Source: Sanchytrium tribonematis (lineage: Eukaryota; Sanchytriomycota; Sanchytriomycetes; Sanchytriales; Sanchytriaceae). From it: DNA of 10,614 nt. Positions 1 to 6,452 of the stretch are shown here, in pieces. Where the stretch lies: the NCBI GenBank assembly GCA_018985235.1, contig JADGIG010000288.1, positions 1 to 10,614 on the forward strand. Reading direction: 5' to 3'. Each line of letters starts with the position of its first letter. The stretch's first letter is position 1. A program made the position numbers and the translations under genes. The notes under the pieces were generated by a model, which searched no databases, had not been told where the DNA came from, and saw only the letters and a program-made list of their open reading frames with translations.

Positions 1-936
1 ATTCGTACAAAATTGTTGTATTTCGGATCTTTATTTGGAACTCAAAAGTTGTTATTGCACGAAAATGAAAACTCGGCAATTCATGAATATGTTGCAGACA
101 ATTTTCAATTTAATTCTAATAACTTAATTGTTGAACAGGCAGATCGAATTAGAATTAAACTGGGAGACTACATTGGTGTACATTTTCGAACTGGTGAGAA
201 GCAATTTAGTGGAGGCGCCAAATACTTTATGGACTCACTCACAAATCAATTAAGACAATATTATTCCAAATTTATATCCAATTTCGATCAAGATTTACAA
301 GGCTTTCCAAATTTTATTAATTCTCCATCGGTCAATGAAATCATTTACAATGTACAAAATAACTCATACACGTTTAAAAATGTTGCAACGTTTGATACTA
401 CATATTCATTTTCTTTAGCCGAATTACAAAGCCAAGACACTTTTTCGAGATTAGAAAAATGCAAAAGGATGGTAAAGAGTGATTTAAAGATGACAAATAT
501 TACCTATACTCCTTTGGTTATTTACATGGCAACAGATGAAAAAATGATTTCAAAAAATGAAAATATACAAAATTTTCTTCAACTGTTTCCCTGCACTTTC
601 TTCCTATCAGACTTCGAAATTAATATTCCGAAGAATCAGCATCTATTTATCGATCAATACTTATCGGGGACGGGAGTTGCATTTTTCGGAAATAGAGTCA
701 GTACCTTTTCAATGTTCAGCAAAAAAATTTATCTGTTGAAAAGCGATTGCAAAGAGCGATCTCATGAATACGAAAATCAAATGAATTTAAATCAAGTGGA
801 CTTTTACCTAAAAAAGATGCTACCGTCCGGGTCAAATTTGAGTGGCACGTCAATTTGGCTCGAAAGTATCCCTGAAGAATATAAGCACAATATATATTGG
901 AAAATAGTCGGTTGCGGTTATCTACAGATGATATAA
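1..936 (+). CDS. GDP-fucose O-fucosyltransferase-like protein (5'-truncated by window edge)
   Basis: The frame is open from base 1 to the TAA at 934-936, so the N-terminus lies outside the window; 311 residues are visible. Three blocks recall the GDP-fucose O-fucosyltransferase family (PF10250, GT-B fold). The first is GVHFRTGEKQF near base 175, matching the nucleotide-sugar-binding H-x-R-x-G-[DE] motif. The second is the VIYMATDE strand near base 520 (family: a short beta strand ending T-D). The third is the late LSDF...VAFFGNRVSTFS stretch at about 605-710, matching the family's 'FFG...STFS' acceptor/donor-site end. Family members act in the ER/Golgi and fucosylate proteins, but fungal relatives are poorly characterised, so the substrate is unknown. 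The Arg in HFRTG is the expected catalytic/binding residue and is present. No C-terminal membrane segment is seen; a signal anchor, if any, would be in the missing part. No intron is needed in the visible part. Confidence 0.62.
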   Translation: MRTKLLYFGSLFGTQKLLLHENENSAIHEYVADNFQFNSNNLIVEQADRIRIKLGDYIGVHFRTGEKQFSGGAKYFMDSLTNQLRQYYSKFISNFDQDLQGFPNFINSPSVNEIIYNVQNNSYTFKNVATFDTTYSFSLAELQSQDTFSRLEKCKRMVKSDLKMTNITYTPLVIYMATDEKMISKNENIQNFLQLFPCTFFLSDFEINIPKNQHLFIDQYLSGTGVAFFGNRVSTFSMFSKKIYLLKSDCKERSHEYENQMNLNQVDFYLKKMLPSGSNLSGTSIWLESIPEEYKHNIYWKIVGCGYLQMI

Positions 937-939
937 TTT

Positions 940-945
940 AATAAA
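940..945 (+). terminator. AATAAA poly(A) signal, 3 nt after stop
   Basis: A perfect AATAAA begins three bases after the TAA of the fucosyltransferase-like gene. It is one of eight such signals within 10 nt of a stop codon in this window. Confidence 0.5.
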
Positions 946-1068
946 TCGAATAGAAAATTTAAGGGACTTATCACAATTATCATTTCAGGAAAATGACGCG
1001 ATAAAAGTCACGCTGCTTTGGTGAAGGTAGTTTTTGTATGTTTTGTCCCCCAAAGGAGAGAATAAGAG

Positions 1069-1287
1069 ATGCACAATCCAGAGCATTTCAATCTTTCTGA
1101 GGTTATTGAATATCAAATAAGAAAGAAAAGAAATAGAACTCTATCTTCCAATGTAAATCGTATTTATCGATGCGATTACAATTTTTGTCAAAAAGCCTAT
1201 AGTCAAGTGTCTCATCTAAACACGCATCGTAGAAGTAAGGATCATGGTCCGAGAGTCTACAAGAAAGATTTTTGCCTCAACTTATAA
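1069..1287 (+). CDS. Short single-C2H2-zinc-finger protein, copy 1 (putative transcription factor)
   Basis: This is a 72-residue protein with one C2H2 finger: C35-x4-C40-x12-H53-x5-H59, with the aromatic residue of R-I-Y-R-C before it and the helix sequence SHLNTHRR. The Con7-like family of fungal fingers has a similar HLN-H helix; this assignment is a resemblance only. Basic RKKRNR (18-23) could serve as a nuclear signal or DNA contact. The N-terminal 14 residues from N3 (P, F, V and YQ conserved) match residues 8-21 of the second finger gene at 3103. The segment after the finger (GPRVYKKDF) matches its GEKVGKNDF. That shared architecture argues the short ORF is a real, complete gene and supports ATG 1069. 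A purine-rich AAAGGAGAGAATAAGAG directly precedes the ATG. A single finger usually binds DNA weakly, so dimerisation or a partner is likely (inference). Confidence 0.72.
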   Translation: MHNPEHFNLSEVIEYQIRKKRNRTLSSNVNRIYRCDYNFCQKAYSQVSHLNTHRRSKDHGPRVYKKDFCLNL

Positions 1288-1292
1288 ATAAA
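1287..1292 (+). terminator. AATAAA poly(A) signal overlapping stop codon
   Basis: The sequence TAAATAAA joins the stop codon (1285-1287) to AATAAA, with the last stop base being the first base of the signal. The implied 3' UTR is minimal. Confidence 0.5.
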
Positions 1293-1351
1293 TTTAAGAT
1301 ATCTATTACCATAGTATGTATCAAAAAGTCAACTTGAGCATTGAGAATATA

Positions 1352-1450
1352 CTAAGACATACCAACTTGCACACCCAGGAGAAATCGAAGGACGGCGGCT
1401 TGTAGCTCCTGGTCCACCACATTTTAAAAACATGGATTTTCGCCTCTTGA
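1352..1450 (+). pseudogene. Possible decayed third copy of the zinc-finger C-terminus
   Basis: Between finger gene 1 and DUF2408 lies a stretch that reads, in two frames, like the end of the finger proteins. Frame of base 1352 gives LRHTNLHTQEKSKDGG then a stop at 1403-1405, recalling both an H-x3-H/HTGEK finger end and the S-K-D-x-G of gene 1. Another frame from about 1411 gives GPPHFKNMDFRLL, recalling GPRVYKKDFCLNL. At base level, GATTTTCGCCTC here matches GATTTTTGCCTC of gene 1 at 11 of 12 positions. No cysteine pair survives and the frame is broken, so if real this is a relic of tandem duplication. Chance similarity cannot be excluded by eye. Confidence 0.35.
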
Positions 1451-1453
1451 AAC

Positions 1454-2792
1454 ATGTCGTCACCGAACAAACTACAACCCGACCTAACTACTTTAGAAGA
1501 GCAAGAACTTTATGCAGAACTTATTCAAATATATAATCAACTTAAACATGATAGTGCAAATATTGACCATTTATTAAATCAGTTTTACTCGCTATATACA
1601 AAATTTACGGAATTGCCCAAGGGCGATCTGTCAAACAGTCGTTTATTACTGCAGGTCAATTCTTTGGATAAATTATTTGATACTTGTCAGTCACTTATAT
1701 TAGATATTTTAAGTGTCCAAGATAAAATAAGTAGTGAACTTTTGCCAGTTTTTAATCATTTACTGGCGATGGAACAAAAACTAGAGTATTTTATCTGCAG
1801 TTCTAGTTTCTTGTTGGAAGAAATCGAGCAAATCCAGAAACGGCTTCACAAAATCGAAGAAAAACATGTCGTAAATGGTTGCTTTATGATATCAAATATT
1901 GACGATGGCCAAATTAAGAAAGGGCAAGCTTTACTAATGGGAAAATTAAATAGGTGCTACCAACTCGCACACAAAGCTTTACTTATTACTGAAAATATAA
2001 GTGAAAATTTAATGCCGATTTATGAAGAATTAGTTGAAATTCACAAAAGTCTTAAAAGTGATATATCCCCGGGACTTCTACTAAAGCTCAAAAACAGATT
2101 GAATACAATTGATTCTAGAAGGGTCAATGGGATATTTTTGCATCAAGGTGAAATTAGTCAAGGCCAAGCTATTTTGACTAATTTATTGGAGGAGTGCTAC
2201 GATATCATGTACGAAAAAGAATCTACCGAGCTTCAAGATCTAGATGAAAGCTCTAAAATTGCAACATCACTGTTGCCAATATATAATGAGTTGAGAGAAC
2301 TCCTTGGGAAGTTAAACAATATTTTGAAAAATGAGAGGTGGTTGATACGCCCTAGTGACATGATTCCTTATCAGTCTCAATTAGTTAATATCGAGAACAG
2401 GGGCATAAATCACGTCTTCTATGGACCGGAAAGTACTACTGAGATTCCGAAAGGACAAGCTGTCTTGCATCATCTTTTACACAAATGTCATTTAATCATT
2501 TATAAACTTATTACAGATCTGGACCCAATTATGGATCCTGAATTACAACATGTGCACTCGCAATTATTGGCTGTTCGCAAATGTCTCTTGGAGATGAAAA
2601 AGTTTTCAGATTACACGTAATTTTGACTTATTTAGAATGAACGACTTAAATCCTATTCTTTTGAAATTGCAAATGTTTGATCAGTACAAGGTTGTAGCTA
2701 AAGATGTCAATGAAATGCAGGGCAATGTTATTATTAATCATTTATTGAAGCAATGTTATCAATTGGTTAAAGAACTCCGTTTTAAGCAATAA
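1454..2792 (+). CDS. DUF2408 / UPF0662 (yeast Cub1-like) repeat protein, two exons
   Basis: Exons 1454-2616 and 2636-2792 give 439 residues. The protein is all-helical by appearance and carries four related units of about 70-80 residues (roughly 95-176, 185-254, 272-352 and 362-436). Each runs from an L-x-P-[IV]-[YF]-like first helix to a late G-Q-[AN]-x-[LI]-x-x-L-L-x-x-C-[YH] helix; a diverged half-unit precedes them (17-85). This pattern and content match DUF2408 (PF10303), found in fungal proteins including yeast YPL260W/CUB1 and UPF0662 members. Their biochemical role is unclear; Cub1 has been linked to proteasome/DNA-repair phenotypes, from memory. Without splicing the frame ends at 2620, halfway through the fourth unit. 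Removing 19 bases restores exactly the missing half (GNVIINHLLKQCYQLVKEL), which strongly supports the two-exon model. The ATG at 1454 is the first in frame. Confidence 0.82.
2617..2635 (+). other. Ultra-short 19-nt GT-AG spliceosomal intron
   Basis: The sequence GTAATTTTGACTTATTTAG is bounded by GT and AG and sits in phase 2 (AC|A codes Thr388). Its second to fourth bases are an in-frame TAA, so unspliced mRNA would stop at once. Removal fuses two frames into one protein whose fourth repeat becomes complete. The TTGAC core could hold the branch adenosine (intron position 10), leaving only 9 bases to the 3' splice site. This is inferred from sequence; no transcript is available. The alternatives are a real frameshift/truncation or an assembly error. 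Confidence 0.75.
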
Positions 2793-2793
2793 A
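2788..2793 (+). terminator. AATAAA poly(A) signal overlapping stop codon
   Basis: CAA TAA A at the end of DUF2408 exon 2 spells AATAAA across the stop codon (2790-2792). A termination signal here also supports exon 2 as the true gene end. Confidence 0.5.
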
Positions 2794-2914
2794 ATCAAAT
2801 ATGATCGAATATACGACAGCGATAATACTTTATGATATGACTGCTAGAATCAATTATTTTTTGGCAGGTGTCAGCATCATGATATTTTAAATGTAATCCA
2901 CGAATTTTGTGTTG

Positions 2915-2926
2915 GATTTATAAATC
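2915..2926. repeat. Palindrome GATTTATAAATC, copy 1
   Basis: Perfect 12-base inverted palindrome, repeated identically 69 bases downstream in the same intergenic region. A homodimeric DNA-binding site is a reasonable guess. It also contains TATAAA on both strands. Confidence 0.5.
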
Positions 2927-2983
2927 AATACACAATAATCGAGTCAGGCTTGCAAATTATTTCGTCTCAATTTATGATCCTCA

Positions 2984-2995
2984 GATTTATAAATC
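2984..2995. repeat. Palindrome GATTTATAAATC, copy 2
   Basis: Second perfect copy, 69 bases from the first. The flanks differ (TCA before and GG after here, against TTG and AA at copy 1), so the match is limited to the palindrome rather than a longer duplication. Confidence 0.5.
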
Positions 2996-3102
2996 GGCTC
3001 ATGTGACGTACCCGTATTGCGGATTGCTCCATAGAAAAGTCTCGATATTTTACATTTAGTATATATGGCGTATATGACAACATTAGCAGTCTTATTAGAA
3101 CA

Positions 3103-3447
3103 ATGGCGCTGGATCTATTATATTCTCCCGATTCATTCGATATTGAATCTGTATTGGCTTATCAGGATAAAGCTTTCGGAAACTCGCCATGTAATTCGAT
3201 CTATAAAAACACGTATCCACCAAGTCATAGTGACTCATCCACCAGTCATTCATTCATGACTAATTCACTTAAAAGAAGACGCCGTAGAGCGGACCAGGTG
3301 AACCGTGTTTATACTTGCGGTCACATTCTTGGACCAGGTATAACTTGTACTAAGAGCTACGAGAAAATCAGTCATTTGAACACACACCGCACTAAGAAAA
3401 ATCATGGTGAAAAGGTTGGTAAAAATGACTTTCTAATTGAATATTAA
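3103..3447 (+). CDS. Short single-C2H2-zinc-finger protein, copy 2 (putative transcription factor)
   Basis: This is a 114-residue paralogue of the gene at 1069. Residues 8-21 (SPDSFDIESVLAYQ) align without gaps to residues 3-16 of copy 1, with P, F, V, Y and Q identical. A Ser/Pro/His-rich linker (about 24-56), absent from copy 1, follows. Then come a basic KRRRRR run (57-62, likely nuclear signal or DNA contact), QVNRVY, and one finger. The finger is C72-x9-C82-x12-H95-x5-H101 with helix SHLNTHRTKKNHG. The gap between the cysteines is five residues longer than in copy 1 (GHILGPGIT); wide Cys-Cys loops occur in some fungal fingers, so zinc binding is still plausible. The start at 3103 is chosen because the N-terminal match lies in this frame. 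An earlier ATG at 3065 is out of frame. PPN1 follows 46 nt downstream on the same strand. Confidence 0.75.
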   Translation: MALDLLYSPDSFDIESVLAYQDKAFGNSPCNSIYKNTYPPSHSDSSTSHSFMTNSLKRRRRRADQVNRVYTCGHILGPGITCTKSYEKISHLNTHRTKKNHGEKVGKNDFLIEY

Positions 3448-3451
3448 TTTA

Positions 3452-3457
3452 AATAAA
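3452..3457 (+). terminator. AATAAA poly(A) signal, 4 nt after stop
   Basis: AATAAA inside TTTAAATAAATAC directly downstream of the finger-gene-2 stop (3445-3447). It lies within the 46-nt spacer before the PPN1 start codon. Confidence 0.45.
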
Positions 3458-3493
3458 TACCAGTTGATTTTTCGAAATTATTTTTTGATACCA

Positions 3494-4798
3494 ATGACTT
3501 TCATATTTAATTTCCCTGTACTGGCTCTTAATGGGTACTTTCTTCATTTGACAGATATTCACATTGACCAGCACTATTTACCCAACGCAACTGTCTCAAG
3601 TAATTGTCACACCTTCCCTGAACCTGGTTCAAATGAGATAAGAGCTGGAGTTTGGGGACAGGAAAATTCATCGTGTGATACGCCAAGCCATCTTGTTGAA
3701 TATATCTTTGATAGTATTAGAAGGCAATACATCAATCAAGAAAAACATCAACCAGATTTCATTGTTATTACAGGAGATCAAGCTAGACATTCCTCCACAA
3801 TTATTCCCAGAATGGGTGCTGAAGTTCGTCTACTGAATGAAATCATTACAAACCATCTAAAATTGCATGTTCCCTATGAAATCCCGATTGTTCCTGTTGT
3901 TGGAAATAATGATGTCCATCCTCACAATGTCGTTTTACCAAATGGAAAAAGTCTAAAAAGACTTTCCAAAATATGGCGAGAATTTATTCCACGAAAGCAA
4001 ATCCCGACATTTGTCAGACTCGGCAGTTATTACAAGATTGTTGCAAAGGAAAAGCATCACAAACTGGTTGTATTTAGTATTAATACTTTATTTTTCTTCC
4101 AAAAGAATGATCAAATAAGTGGATGTCACAATGGATCACCAGGATCAATGCTATTACAATGGTTAGATAAAAATTTAGCGAAATTCAAAGATTATAAAAT
4201 TATGATCGCCGGGCATATTCCACCTGAACATAAATCCAATTTCGATGATTGCTTACAAACATTCACGGAAATAATGGAAAAATATAAAAGCAGTATTGTT
4301 GGTGGCATTTATGGCCATGTGAATATGGATAACTTTTTCTTTTTGAGCGATAAACACCCCAATGTAGCTCCTGGATTTTATGGAGATGAATTTGAAAAAT
4401 ATTTTGATATTTTAAGGGACTCATATGAACAAGCTGTAAAATACACCAACCTCTCATTTGTCAGCTTGGTGAGTCCTGCTATACAACCAACTTCATTTCC
4501 GAGTTTTAGGCTTTTTGAATATGCAGTTTCAAAGCCAGATGATGGTACGAACAAACAATTGACAATTGACTCCACAAACTTTGGCTCGCTATTAAACTAC
4601 AAGCAATTTTATATCAACCTAACCAGAGTTAATCAGGGTGTAGAAGGAGATTTTGTTGAATTAGAGTATGCTACTAACAAGGAATTAGAAATGGAAGATT
4701 TGAGTATTGGCAGCTGGCAAAAGTTTGCGAAACGTATATTAGAGAGCGAAGCTATTGCAAATATGTTTAAAAAGTTTATGTTTGTAAGCTCGAAGTAA
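3494..4798 (+). CDS. PPN1: Endopolyphosphatase PPN1-like (calcineurin-like metallophosphatase)
   Basis: This 434-residue protein would cut long inorganic polyphosphate chains internally; yeast Ppn1 does so in the vacuole. The metal-binding motifs appear in order: D21-x-H23 (LTDIHID), GDQARH with D95, GNND-x-HPHN at 137-144, GH241 (IAGHIPP) and YGH275-V-N277. The GNND and the final GH-x-N instead of GH-x-H are, from memory, typical of the Ppn1/acid-sphingomyelinase-like branch. The cysteine-rich early part (SSNCHTF, SSCDTPSHLV) and 'NTLFFF.KN' also fit Ppn1. The first in-frame ATG gives a short hydrophobic N-terminus (MTFIFNFPVLALNG) that reads as a signal peptide or weak anchor. The frame is open further upstream only from a TTG. 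Yeast Ppn1 is larger, with an N-terminal membrane anchor and proteolytic maturation. The gene ends one base from the NOB1 stop on the opposite strand. Confidence 0.83.
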   Translation: MTFIFNFPVLALNGYFLHLTDIHIDQHYLPNATVSSNCHTFPEPGSNEIRAGVWGQENSSCDTPSHLVEYIFDSIRRQYINQEKHQPDFIVITGDQARHSSTIIPRMGAEVRLLNEIITNHLKLHVPYEIPIVPVVGNNDVHPHNVVLPNGKSLKRLSKIWREFIPRKQIPTFVRLGSYYKIVAKEKHHKLVVFSINTLFFFQKNDQISGCHNGSPGSMLLQWLDKNLAKFKDYKIMIAGHIPPEHKSNFDDCLQTFTEIMEKYKSSIVGGIYGHVNMDNFFFLSDKHPNVAPGFYGDEFEKYFDILRDSYEQAVKYTNLSFVSLVSPAIQPTSFPSFRLFEYAVSKPDDGTNKQLTIDSTNFGSLLNYKQFYINLTRVNQGVEGDFVELEYATNKELEMEDLSIGSWQKFAKRILESEAIANMFKKFMFVSSK

Positions 4799-4799
4799 A

Positions 4800-5759
4800 T
4801 TATCTTCTTTTATTTTTGTGAATTTTCCTTTGGCTCTGATTGACTTCACGTTTGGGCTGCACGCTGGGTCTGTTCATAAATAAAAATTTGTCATCATAAT
4901 TCTCGTCCAGAAAAAAGTCTTCTCTGCTTGTGATCTTTTGGTTAGCTTTTTCGTAATTGCTTTTCTGCTTTATATAGATTGGATCATCTGCACTCCGAGC
5001 TATGTAATTTTTATAAGTTTCCAAAAAGGTTTTTGAGTGTGGGTGAGCTCTGTGGTTTTTGGTATTACCTGTAATCTTAAAAGCTGGACCAGAGCCTATC
5101 GGATGAATGCTGCCTTTATTATTCCACCTCCAATCGTCTCTCAAATGAACTTTTAGTTCTCCATTATTTTCTTCTGTCACAGTAACTCTAGTCAATGTGG
5201 GATGCCCACAGTTCTCGCAAAATTGCTTATCTGAATCTTTTTCAAGCTTAAAGCAGCTGTAGCATCGAAGCATGGTCTTTTTAATACGAGTTATACCCAT
5301 CCCACTAGTATGTTGCACTTTAACATCAAGAATTTTTAAAATATTTTGCATTGCAAAGTCATTGGTTATACATTCTACAGTAATCGGTTTAATATTAACT
5401 CTTTTTCTAGCCAATTCCTCTGGAGAGAAACTGCTTTTTTCTTCTTCTGTTAACCTCTCGACAAGTGTTCGTTGTGCTTTGCGAGAATATTTCTCGGTAA
5501 ATTCTAGAGCTAAAGCACATAAAGTCCAATCTTGTTGACTTATAGTACTCCAGTCTCCACTTTCTTTCGCTAATTCTTTCACTTTAGTCAAATAGGTTGA
5601 AGATGGTACGTGGAGCTGTAAATTTATTTCCACGTCTTTCGTTTTCCATTCTGCTAACACCTCTGGTGTTGTGATGAGATTTTCGGCCATTGATTCTAAA
5701 TACTTTCCTAATTTTATTAAGGCATTTGTGTCGACAATGAGATAATTTGTTGTGACCAT
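4800..5759 (-). CDS. NOB1: NOB1, 20S pre-rRNA D-site endonuclease
   Basis: This 319-residue protein cleaves site D of 20S pre-rRNA to form mature 18S rRNA in cytoplasmic pre-40S particles. The PIN domain starts at once (YLIVDTNALIK, D10). It has PEVLAE (E33/E37), Q-Q-D77-W and T-N-D134-FAMQN, supplying the acidic active-site set. A charged insert (about 91-122) splits the PIN domain as in other NOB1 proteins. A zinc ribbon follows with C166-x2-C169 and C181-x2-C184, then the NOB1-type RVTVT strand. The tail is basic (KIHKNKRR). The usual 'RGxRYS..P.GG' segment after the ribbon is altered here (KGSIHPIGSG...KNHRAHPH). The protein is clearly shorter than yeast or human NOB1 (over 400 residues). 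The first in-frame ATG is at 5757-5759; the frame extends three codons further only to a TTG. It is tail-to-tail with PPN1. Confidence 0.93.
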   Translation of the reverse strand: MVTTNYLIVDTNALIKLGKYLESMAENLITTPEVLAEWKTKDVEINLQLHVPSSTYLTKVKELAKESGDWSTISQQDWTLCALALEFTEKYSRKAQRTLVERLTEEEKSSFSPEELARKRVNIKPITVECITNDFAMQNILKILDVKVQHTSGMGITRIKKTMLRCYSCFKLEKDSDKQFCENCGHPTLTRVTVTEENNGELKVHLRDDWRWNNKGSIHPIGSGPAFKITGNTKNHRAHPHSKTFLETYKNYIARSADDPIYIKQKSNYEKANQKITSREDFFLDENYDDKFLFMNRPSVQPKREVNQSQRKIHKNKRR

Positions 5760-5826
5760 CAAAGACAAGTTTCACGGAAATCTCCTGGACTCTTTTCTAT
5801 TAATTTAACCTCAAATTGTGATTGTA

Positions 5827-5832
5827 TTTATT
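5827..5832 (-). terminator. AATAAA poly(A) signal overlapping stop codon
   Basis: On the minus strand CAATAAATAC covers the TAA stop of the first MAPEG gene (5828-5830). The next gene, NOB1, starts 68 bases further on the same strand. Confidence 0.5.
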
Positions 5833-6277
5833 GAATGAATTTTGAGACTTTAAGACCTGTGGTAATGGCTAAACCAAACAAACCAATTATTGCCAATGCT
5901 GAGATACCAGCACCAATGCTTCTTCCCTTTGGACCCGAGCTTCTATATCCCATTGCGTAAAATTGGCGACCAACAATTCCAGTAATACCTAAACCTGTTG
6001 CAATTGTGGGATAAGCAATCCCTCCAATAATCATGAATGTTAAAAACATTGGCAATGCCTCTAAGTAATTTAAATGAGCTCTTTGAGTACAAGCAAACTT
6101 AAACCACTGTTCGTCAGTGAGTTTTTTCGAATACCTCCCATCACCCATATCAGGATAGGTTAAGCCGTATGCTTTTCTCAATTGCCCAATTTGAAACCCT
6201 TGAAGGTAACAATGAAATCCCATTGCAGTCGCAGTGAGAAGGACATATCCATGTTCAGGTGTAAAAATAATATTCAT
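5828..6277 (-). CDS. Microsomal glutathione S-transferase 3-like (MAPEG), copy A
   Basis: This 149-residue membrane protein belongs to the MAPEG family (PF01124), closest by eye to MGST3. Such enzymes use glutathione for conjugation and peroxidase reactions in ER or outer mitochondrial membranes. It has four hydrophobic segments (about 10-27, 74-101, 103-110 merging into a loop, 122-144). The signature is F-x-C-x-QRAH-x-NYLE at 61-73, with R66 and N70 as likely glutathione contacts, followed by GRQFYAMGY at 103-111. The early 'YP.MG.GRYS.KLTDEQW' loop is shared with copy B. ATG 6277 is chosen; the frame reaches one codon further only to a TTG. With this start both copies are exactly 149 residues. 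A GGGAGGTG lies about 20 nt upstream of the ATG. It sits in tandem with copy B on the same strand, 175 nt apart. Confidence 0.88.
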   Translation of the reverse strand: MNIIFTPEHGYVLLTATAMGFHCYLQGFQIGQLRKAYGLTYPDMGDGRYSKKLTDEQWFKFACTQRAHLNYLEALPMFLTFMIIGGIAYPTIATGLGITGIVGRQFYAMGYRSSGPKGRSIGAGISALAIIGLFGLAITTGLKVSKFIQ

Positions 6278-6444
6278 CAAATTAGAGGCGGCACCTCCCT
6301 TTAAGTATTAATTTGAATTCTCCTAGAATGTTCCATATCAAATCGTTCACACTCTTCAAGCAAGGGGAAATTTATATCACATAATTAGCGAGAATCTTGT
6401 CAAGTAATTTTATTGGAAGGTTCAATAAGCAGTAGTAAATCGAT

Positions 6445-6450
6445 TTTATT
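6445..6450 (-). terminator. AATAAA poly(A) signal, 2 nt after stop
   Basis: On the minus strand the MAPEG copy B stop TGA (6455-6453) is followed by TCAATAAAATCG. Confidence 0.5.
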
Positions 6451-6452
6451 GA

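Larger units (their letters stand above)
2793..3102 (+). promoter_or_regulatory. Gene-free interval, putative promoter of zinc-finger gene 2
   Basis: This is the largest non-coding interval of the window (310 nt). It has no convincing reading frame of family type. It holds two copies of the palindrome GATTTATAAATC (listed separately), a TGACG half-site inside GTGACGTAC at 3004-3008, and a TATATA run at 3060-3065, about 40 nt before the chosen ATG at 3103. A TGACG also occurs upstream of finger gene 1 (994-998). The promoter role is inferred from position and these short motifs only. Confidence 0.4.

Noticed and set aside
937-1068. tRNA or small RNA gene in the intergenic gaps (this one, 2793-3102 and 6281-6452)
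   Set aside because: No T-loop GGTTCRA word, cloverleaf or snoRNA box pair was found by eye in any of these gaps.
2637-2792. Separate 51-codon gene starting at the ATG just after the DUF2408 stop
   Set aside because: Its content completes the fourth DUF2408 repeat, so it is better read as exon 2 than as an independent gene. Only cDNA would be final.
3065-3259. 64-codon frame starting at an ATG 38 nt before finger gene 2
   Set aside because: It overlaps the finger gene in another frame. The N-terminal motif shared with copy 1 lies in the 3103 frame, so this is at most an upstream ORF.
3316-3333. 18-nt GT-AG stretch inside finger gene 2 as another mini-intron
   Set aside because: It keeps frame either way. 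Removing it would leave C-x3-C, not a normal finger spacing, and its GTCACA start does not resemble the GTAATT donor of the DUF2408 intron.
3437-3493. N-terminal extension of PPN1
   Set aside because: The extension opens with TTG, not ATG, and overlaps finger gene 2. The ATG at 3494 yields a signal-peptide-like start.
5272-5538. 88-codon frame antisense to NOB1
   Set aside because: It lies wholly opposite conserved PIN and zinc-ribbon coding sequence and has no family features.
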